Source: Nitrospirae bacterium RBG_13_39_12 (GTDB lineage: Bacteria; Nitrospirota; Thermodesulfovibrionia; Thermodesulfovibrionales; SM23-35). From it: a stretch of DNA of 19,815 nt. The first letter of the stretch is position 1. Each line of letters begins with the position of its first letter. The stretch spans positions 1 to 19,815 of the forward strand of contig MHEF01000141.1 of NCBI GenBank assembly GCA_001805125.1. Direction: 5' to 3'. The notes beneath the pieces are model-generated. The model was not told where the DNA came from. It searched no databases and saw only the letters and a list, made by a program, of their open reading frames with translations. Positions 15,099 through 19,815 of this stretch are shown piece after piece. A program made the translations under genes and the position numbers.

Positions 15099-16175
15099 TC
15101 AGTCTTCGATAATAAACTTGATTTTAGAGAGATATTCAGCAAGCCGGTTGTTTAACTGTATTATTTTAGCAATATCACCTTTCTGTGCTGCTGTTTCAAG
15201 TTTCTTCCCTATCATTCCTATTTCATCAAATCCATATGAGCCGGACGAGCCCCTCATGCTGTGACCTATCCTGTAAATCTCCTGAAGGTTACCTTCAGTA
15301 AGCAGACTGCTTATTATTTCTGTATCCCTGCGACGGTTTTCGATGAAATCTGGTACAAGTTTCTTTATATCATGTGCAACATGTACGAATAAACTTGCAT
15401 CTCTCTGCGCACGTACACTCCCCTTCTTGTATACGTTTTCATCCCCCAAATATTTCTGGATTATATCCACAAGTTTATGTTTTTTTATAGGTTTACAAAG
15501 ATAATCTGTACATCTGCACTTCATGAATCTTTTGATCGCTTCTTCTCCGTCATGTGCTGACATCGCAATAATAGGTATCCCGGTTCCCCGATCAAGGCTC
15601 CTTATAGCCCTTGAGGCAGTATAGCCATCCATCACCGGCATCTCCATGTCCATAAAAATAAGAGAAATCCTATGCTTTGCTAAAAGACTTACTGCCGCTG
15701 CACCGTTTTTTGCAAAGATGATCCTGAAATTTTCTTTCTGCATATAATTCCTGATGAGCCTTCTGGTGTCAACATGGTCTTCCACAAACAGTATTACTTT
15801 TCTCCTGTCAATCCATTTATCTACAGTTTCGAGCAGGACGTCCTTTATTATAGGCTTGGCTATATAATCATCCATCCCCTTTTCTATGCACTTTTGACGA
15901 CATCCTCTCATAGCTGTAAAGGCTATTATCGGGATACGCGTGTCTTTTTCATTTGTTCTTATGAGTTCTGTTGCTTCAAAACCACCCATCACCGGCATCT
16001 GGATATCCATCAGTACAAGATCATATTGGTATTTTCTGACTGATTCCACCGCTTCTTTCCCGTTTTTTGCTATCGAAACAGAGTATCCAGCTTTTTCCAG
16101 AATATTTTTTGTTATGGTCTGGTATTCGACGTTGTCTTCAACAAGGAGAATCCTTATTTTGTCTTCCGCTGGCAT
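15099..16175 (-). CDS. receiver-receiver-Hpt phosphorelay protein
   Basis: 358 aa with three modules. Receiver 1 (about 7-122): D14, D57 in LVLMDIQMPVMGG, T87, K107. Receiver 2 (about 126-243): D133, D176 in LIFMDMEMPVMDG, S206, K228. Hpt (about 262-355): GHSMRGSSGSYG with phospho-accepting H305. These parts normally form the C-terminal half of hybrid histidine kinases, but here no sensor or kinase domain is present and the protein starts directly at receiver 1. It needs an outside kinase, and could pass phosphate from a receiver through H305 to another receiver such as the adjacent CheY-like protein. No Shine-Dalgarno precedes the ATG; the -10 box is 7 bases away, which suggests a leaderless mRNA. 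Confidence 0.93.
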   Translation of the reverse strand: MPAEDKIRILLVEDNVEYQTITKNILEKAGYSVSIAKNGKEAVESVRKYQYDLVLMDIQMPVMGGFEATELIRTNEKDTRIPIIAFTAMRGCRQKCIEKGMDDYIAKPIIKDVLLETVDKWIDRRKVILFVEDHVDTRRLIRNYMQKENFRIIFAKNGAAAVSLLAKHRISLIFMDMEMPVMDGYTASRAIRSLDRGTGIPIIAMSAHDGEEAIKRFMKCRCTDYLCKPIKKHKLVDIIQKYLGDENVYKKGSVRAQRDASLFVHVAHDIKKLVPDFIENRRRDTEIISSLLTEGNLQEIYRIGHSMRGSSGSYGFDEIGMIGKKLETAAQKGDIAKIIQLNNRLAEYLSKIKFIIED

Positions 16176-16182
16176 TTACTAA

Positions 16183-16212
16183 ATTATAATACTCTATTTC
16201 CATGTTAAACAA
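16183..16212 (-). promoter_or_regulatory. promoter giving a leaderless receiver-Hpt transcript
   Basis: Minus strand: TTGTTT (16212-16207), 18-base spacer, perfect TATAAT (16188-16183), then exactly 7 bases before the ATG at 16175. The predicted transcript start falls on the A of the start codon. Confidence 0.42.
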
Positions 16213-16257
16213 AAAAGGGGAAATTGTATTGTGAACATTTTGATAGATTATGAGGTT

Positions 16258-16304
16258 TTTATATAAAGTTATTTAATTTATATTAATAATTTACTTTATA
16301 TAAA
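16258..16304. repeat. 12-bp inverted repeat, AT-rich
   Basis: TTTATATAAAGT (16258-16269) and its exact reverse complement (16293-16304), with 23 bases between. Each arm also contains the self-palindrome TTTATATAAA, so the same 10-mer occurs twice. It lies just past the 3' end of the sugar-isomerase-like gene and upstream of the receiver-Hpt promoter. Confidence 0.6.
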
Positions 16305-16322
16305 GCTACTAATTTGTTGATA

Positions 16323-17078
16323 TTATGTATATTTATATAACTTTTGAATACTTTTTAGGGTATCTTCCGGAGTGTGTGCTTCTAAAGTAAAAACTATATT
16401 CTTATCCTTAATAACTGAAAATAATGTATCAAAGTCGAATGTCCCTTCACCTATAGCAAGGTGGTCATCGAATGTCCTGTTGTTGTCATGAAGGTGCAGT
16501 TCTACAAAATAAGACTTTAGCTGAATTAACCATTCTTCAAGAGGAACCCTGGAAAAGAGATTGAAATGTCCTGTGTCAAAACATATACCAAAGTTTTCAG
16601 AGCTTAATTCTTCCATTAGAAGTTTGAGATTTGTCGGGTCATCCTCAAAGATATTTTCTATGGCTATTTTTGTACCTATATCATCAGCCATTTCGATAAA
16701 AGGCGGCCATGTTTTTAAACATCCTTTAAGCCATATATCAACTCTTTTTGCATATCTCCATTTTTCATAACCGGAATGAAATACAATTGTCTTTGGCATC
16801 AGGATCCCGGCTATTTCAAAAACATGTGAAAACCTTTCTTTAGTAACATCCCTCACTTTTGAATCCACTGCTCCTGGAGACAGATCCATAAACGGAGCAT
16901 GAATGCTTAAAGAAGGATTGTAATCAAGGTTTTTTCTGAGGCTTATAATGTCTGAATCTTTTATCGTGTCAAGGGAATTTGAGGAAAAATATATTTCGAG
17001 GTTAATACTGTTTTTTTTAAAAAAATGCAGGTAATCCTCTATCCTGTGATAGGGAACATGGACGTGAGGATTTATCAT
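16323..17078 (-). CDS. sugar phosphate isomerase/epimerase-like TIM barrel protein
   Basis: 251 aa of the xylose-isomerase-like/AP-endonuclease-2 superfamily. Candidate metal ligands follow the family order: H60 (SIHAPF), H101 (VFHSGY), E141 (IAIEN), D168 and H171 (FDTGH), H195 (LHLHDN), D205/H206 (DDHLAIGEG) and E233 (LEAH). This number of His and acid ligands fits a trinuclear zinc centre of the endonuclease IV type, but annotated relatives are mostly sugar isomerases, so the substrate cannot be named. The ATG shares its A with the TAA stop of the FmdB gene (1-base overlap), which implies translational coupling. No signal peptide. Confidence 0.87.
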   Translation of the reverse strand: MINPHVHVPYHRIEDYLHFFKKNSINLEIYFSSNSLDTIKDSDIISLRKNLDYNPSLSIHAPFMDLSPGAVDSKVRDVTKERFSHVFEIAGILMPKTIVFHSGYEKWRYAKRVDIWLKGCLKTWPPFIEMADDIGTKIAIENIFEDDPTNLKLLMEELSSENFGICFDTGHFNLFSRVPLEEWLIQLKSYFVELHLHDNNRTFDDHLAIGEGTFDFDTLFSVIKDKNIVFTLEAHTPEDTLKSIQKLYKYT

Positions 17079-17356
17079 TAATTCTTTGCAGTTGCTTCGG
17101 CTTTTGGTTTGGTTTCCGTTTTACTTTTGGGTTTTGCAGAAGGTTTTTCCCCATACACTTCTGATTTTTTCTTATCAGGACGTGCATAGTCTGTAACATA
17201 CCAACCGCTACCCTTAAGAATAAATGAAGTATGCGATATTAGTTTATGCATATGCCCACCGCAATCAGAACAAACACTTAACGGTTCTTCATCAAACTTT
17301 TGAATCAACTCACATTGTTTGCCGCAGTTAAGGCATTCATATTCGTATATCGGCAT
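17078..17356 (-). CDS. FmdB-family zinc ribbon protein
   Basis: 92 aa. The start MPIYEYEC with CLNC (8-11) and CSDC (29-32) is diagnostic of the FmdB (CxxC_CxxC_SSSS) regulatory-protein family, which was named for a gene near formamidase; general function is unknown. Residues 38-54 (KLISHTSFILKGSGWYVTD) are also family-typical. The tail from about 60 is a Lys/Pro/Ala/Glu/Thr-rich disordered stretch, likely a nucleic-acid or ribosome contact (inference). GGGAGG and AAGGA precede the ATG. An extended -10 promoter is upstream. Confidence 0.93.
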   Translation of the reverse strand: MPIYEYECLNCGKQCELIQKFDEEPLSVCSDCGGHMHKLISHTSFILKGSGWYVTDYARPDKKKSEVYGEKPSAKPKSKTETKPKAEATAKN

Positions 17357-17390
17357 TCCTTAAAACCTCCCTGAGACCCAATAATTTTTT

Positions 17391-17399
17391 ATTATAGCA
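17391..17399 (-). promoter_or_regulatory. extended -10 promoter of fmdB-isomerase pair
   Basis: Minus strand TGCTATAAT: a perfect TATAAT with the TGn extension, which can work without a good -35 box. None is visible. Transcript start near 17384, about 28 bases before the ATG. Confidence 0.5.
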
Positions 17400-17599
17400 C
17401 AACACCGCTTCAAATGGTTATCAAAAAAGGGATGTGGCCGCGTTCAAAAGATTCTTGACACTACTAATGAGCAAAATAATGTTTATTAGACAAAGGCGAA
17501 AAATATAGAATCTGATTATTTGACCATAAAATCACATTTAATAACAGTAATATTATGATTAATTTTTGCCGATAACTTATGTGTCCTTTCAATATCTTA

Positions 17600-18439
17600 T
17601 TACCATTGCAGTTTTCTTTGCATCAGCTTCTCATATAAGCCCTTTGGCATAAATGCCTGGTGGTGTATTTCGTCATTGTAGTATTTTGTTTTAATCTTAG
17701 GCTTTCGTCTTATTTCACGCGGTGAAAGATTTTTTGATGCTACTGCAAAGGCCCACCAGTTCCCCGGATATGTTGCAATCGGAGCAGTATAAATATCAAC
17801 TACCGGAAATACTTTCTTCAGTACCTCCTGAATTTCAACAACCATATCCTTGTGAAAATGAAGCGACTCTGTATGTGTAACAAACATTCCTTTATCTGTT
17901 AGACAGTTCTTAACATTGGTAAAAAATTCTATTGTAAAAAGACTTCTTGCAAAACCGACAATATCTGTAGAGTCAATTATAACAGCATCAATGTCAGAAA
18001 GTTTTCTCTTTCTTATAAACTCTGCGCCATCCATAATCTTTATTTCTACACGTGTATTATCAATCCCCGAGGCTACATCAGGAAAATATTTCTTTGAAAC
18101 GTTTATTACCATTTCGTCTATTTCAATAAAATAAACTTTTTCAACACTTTTATGCTTAAGCACCTCTCTTACCACACCGCCATCTCCTCCACCAATAACA
18201 ACAACTTTCTTAGGTTCTGGAAGTGAGTGCATTACGACATGTGTCAACATTTCATGATAAAAAAACTCATCTCTTTCGGTTATTTGTACAACATCATCAA
18301 GTATAAGCATCTTGCCAAAATATAGATTTCTTATTACCTTGATTTCCTGATACTTACTCTTGCCCTTATAAAGAATCTCTTCAACATCATAGGAATATTC
18401 TACCGGTGAGTATGGTGCCTTTTCAAAAAATTTAATCAT
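17600..18439 (-). CDS. speE: spermidine synthase (polyamine aminopropyltransferase)
   Basis: 279 aa, normal length. It transfers an aminopropyl group from decarboxylated S-adenosylmethionine to putrescine, making spermidine in the cytoplasm. Motifs: LDDVVQ (47-52), DEFFYHEMLTH (57-67), GGGDGG (83-88) for the nucleotide, FIEID (104-108), MDGAEF, and IIDSTD (154-159) with the catalytic acid. The usual VGPA after it reads VGFA, so the acceptor amine could differ from putrescine. GGDxG and DEFxYHE are intact, so activity is expected. AAAGGAC is 8 bases before the ATG. It starts 14 bases after the decarboxylase gene, so the two are an operon; the speD gene for decarboxylated SAM is not in the window. 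Confidence 0.93.
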   Translation of the reverse strand: MIKFFEKAPYSPVEYSYDVEEILYKGKSKYQEIKVIRNLYFGKMLILDDVVQITERDEFFYHEMLTHVVMHSLPEPKKVVVIGGGDGGVVREVLKHKSVEKVYFIEIDEMVINVSKKYFPDVASGIDNTRVEIKIMDGAEFIRKRKLSDIDAVIIDSTDIVGFARSLFTIEFFTNVKNCLTDKGMFVTHTESLHFHKDMVVEIQEVLKKVFPVVDIYTAPIATYPGNWWAFAVASKNLSPREIRRKPKIKTKYYNDEIHHQAFMPKGLYEKLMQRKLQW

Positions 18440-18453
18440 TTTTATTGTCCTTT

Positions 18454-19623
18454 CTAATTAGGAATCAGAATTGTTTTCGGGATAGAAAAACCATTAAATT
18501 CTGACGCATATGATATAGTATATGCGCCGCTTGATAATATCAGTATCAGATTACCGATCTCCGGTTCTTGCAGTGCGACGTTATTGTCTATTATATCAAA
18601 ACTGTCACAGCTCGGACCTGCTATTGTCCACATTTTTTTATATTTCGTATTTTTATAGCCTTCAACAATATAAGTGTATTTTATTCCCCCGACACTTTCC
18701 ATCAACCCGTTGAAAACACCTACATCAATATAAAGCCAGTCTTCATCACCTCTTTTAGCTTTGCCAATTACAGTGCCTACTAACACACCTGCATCTCCGA
18801 TAACTGCCCTGCCTGGTTCGATATGTATCTCTGTATCTTTAGGAAACCTTTTATAAATAAGACTGTTTACATTTTTTTCTATAGCTTCAATGCTGACCAC
18901 GTTTTTTGTGTATTTTATAGGGTATCCTCCTCCAATATTCAAAAGCGTTAGTTTTATCCCGTTCTTATCAGCCATATCCCATAAAGCCTTTGCTTTATCA
19001 AGAGCAATATTCCAACTGTAGACATTTGTACACTGGGAGCCTACATGAAATGTAATGCCAACCGGATTAAGTTTCCTTTTTTTTGCATAACATAAAAGAG
19101 TTAAAGCTTCATCAAGTTCAACCCCGAACTTCCTGCTGAGCGGCCATTCGCTGCCCTCATTGGGGACTGAAAGCCTGACATATACATTGCATCCGGGTAC
19201 ATACTTTACCATTTTCTCAACTTCTTCCTCAGAATCAAAAGAAAAATAGTTAACATTACAGGATGCAGCCATTTTCAGAAATTTTAGAGATTTTACAGGA
19301 TTACTTGATATAATCCTTTCTGGCTCTACTTTTAATGATAAAAGTATCTCCAGTTCACCCTCAGATGATATTTCAAATCCCAGTCTTAATTTATTCAGAA
19401 ATCTTAGTATCTCTATATCAGGATTTGCTTTAACAGCATAGAACATTTTTGAATTTTTGATATACCGACCAATCATAAAAGCTTTTTCTCTGACCTTCTC
19501 GCAGTCCACCAGCAGAAAAGGCGTTTCAATATGCTTTTTATCAAGATGTTTTAATACCCTTAACAAAGTTGACTCCGGAATGATATCCGCATGGAACTTT
19601 TCTACTTTAAACTTCCTAAGCAA
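18454..19623 (-). CDS. ornithine decarboxylase-type PLP enzyme (alanine-racemase fold)
   Basis: 389 aa of the ornithine/diaminopimelate/arginine decarboxylase class with a PLP barrel. K65 in FYAVKAN is the cofactor lysine; HVGS (193-196), GGGYP (231-235) and EPGR (269-272) bind the phosphate; GPSCDSFD (336-343) supplies the active-site Cys-Asp of eukaryotic-type ornithine decarboxylases, and YASEFNGF (372-379) ends the barrel. The cysteine motif and the adjoining speE favour ornithine to putrescine. Lysine or carboxynorspermidine decarboxylase cannot be excluded. The start is TTG at 19623, supported by AGGGGA five bases upstream; there is no ATG nearby. A large inverted repeat precedes it. 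Confidence 0.92.
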   Translation of the reverse strand: MLRKFKVEKFHADIIPESTLLRVLKHLDKKHIETPFLLVDCEKVREKAFMIGRYIKNSKMFYAVKANPDIEILRFLNKLRLGFEISSEGELEILLSLKVEPERIISSNPVKSLKFLKMAASCNVNYFSFDSEEEVEKMVKYVPGCNVYVRLSVPNEGSEWPLSRKFGVELDEALTLLCYAKKRKLNPVGITFHVGSQCTNVYSWNIALDKAKALWDMADKNGIKLTLLNIGGGYPIKYTKNVVSIEAIEKNVNSLIYKRFPKDTEIHIEPGRAVIGDAGVLVGTVIGKAKRGDEDWLYIDVGVFNGLMESVGGIKYTYIVEGYKNTKYKKMWTIAGPSCDSFDIIDNNVALQEPEIGNLILILSSGAYTISYASEFNGFSIPKTILIPN

Positions 19624-19648
19624 TGTAATCCCCTTTATACTGATTATT

Positions 19649-19681
19649 AAACTTAAATAAGTAATATACTTCTTTAAGTTT
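19649..19681. promoter_or_regulatory. 15-bp inverted repeat upstream of the decarboxylase gene
   Basis: AAACTTAAATAAGTA (19649-19663), ATA, TACTTCTTTAAGTTT (19667-19681): 14 of 15 positions pair. It ends 25 bases before the TTG start. It may be an operator over the promoter, or a leader hairpin controlling access to the ribosome site; no transcription terminator T-run follows in the sense direction. Confidence 0.5.
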
Positions 19682-19738
19682 TGAATTTTATTTAAAGGTA
19701 TTTAGACAGAATTTGCAACAGATTTTTGGTAATGAGTC

Positions 19739-19815
19739 TCAGTGTGCCTTTCTGGCTCTGAGAAGTTTTTTTGCAGTAGCGCGTACTCCCTCTATAACAT
19801 TTTTGTTTTTCTCAA
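19739..19815 (-). CDS. partial gene, C-terminal tail only
   Basis: Open minus-strand frame running off the right edge. The last 25 or so residues are visible: KNKNVIEGVRATAKKLLRARK, then AH and TGA at 19739-19741. It is strongly basic, helical and alanine-rich. Function cannot be told from this piece. Direction matches the polyamine genes downstream, with a gap of about 115 bases. Confidence 0.4.
   Translation of the reverse strand, partial: EKNKNVIEGVRATAKKLLRARKAH

Noticed and set aside
17455..17483. Perfect TTGACA on the plus strand
   Set aside because: No acceptable -10 at 16-18 bases (best TAATGT) and no plus-strand gene downstream.
19737..19775. Terminator-like hairpin TCTCAG...CTGAGA followed by a T run on the plus strand
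   Set aside because: It lies inside the coding tail of the partial minus-strand gene and no plus-strand gene reads into it.
1..19815. tRNA, rRNA, CRISPR, IS element or prophage
   Set aside because: No cloverleaf-type GTTCRA arms, no regular direct-repeat/spacer arrays, no transposase or integrase motifs were seen on reading both strands.

Overview
The window reads as an AT-rich chromosomal segment from a free-living, probably anaerobic Gram-negative bacterium. Gene types (HD-GYP, tandem PilZ, PAS with a Cys/His insert, YtaF-like membrane protein, FmdB zinc ribbon, radical-SAM/HhH protein) and style point towards Nitrospirota or Desulfobacterota. That placement is inference from family content only; no rRNA or other phylogenetic marker is present. 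No tRNA, rRNA, CRISPR array or complete transposon was seen.

Left part (1-5035). An AT-rich start carries a compact, more GC-rich structured RNA-like block (about 163-400) resembling the 5' part of group II intron domain I, with no intron-encoded protein. A small three-helix membrane protein follows on the minus strand. A plus-strand two-gene operon comes next: a 795-aa HEAT-repeat protein and, 3 bases later, a 358-aa HD-GYP protein. The two proteins appear to share the same N-terminal domain.

Middle (5035-10180, minus strand). A YtaF/MntP-type membrane protein lies upstream of a DUF2892 membrane protein and a 57-aa single-pass protein. A non-coding stretch follows, with a 49-aa gene that has an ideal Shine-Dalgarno, a sigma-54-like promoter, a perfect 22-bp palindrome and a 16-unit degenerate heptamer tandem repeat. 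Then come a PAS protein with a C-terminal CxxC/CxxC module, a small exported protein, a tandem PilZ protein and a radical-SAM protein with C-terminal helix-hairpin-helix.

Right part (10180-19815). A decayed alpha/beta-hydrolase fragment ends in a strong two-way terminator. Beyond it a likely minus-strand operon runs glycogen phosphorylase, LOG-family protein, membrane zinc-ribbon protein. A CheY-like regulator (plus strand) faces a two-receiver+Hpt protein (minus strand), so phosphorelay parts are present but no histidine kinase. FmdB overlaps a sugar-phosphate-isomerase-like TIM barrel by one base. The window ends with a polyamine operon (ornithine-decarboxylase-type enzyme, then spermidine synthase) that has a large inverted repeat in its upstream region, and the tail of one more minus-strand gene.

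A common theme is signal transduction (c-di-GMP readers and a hydrolase, receivers, Hpt, PAS), mixed with storage-carbon and polyamine metabolism.
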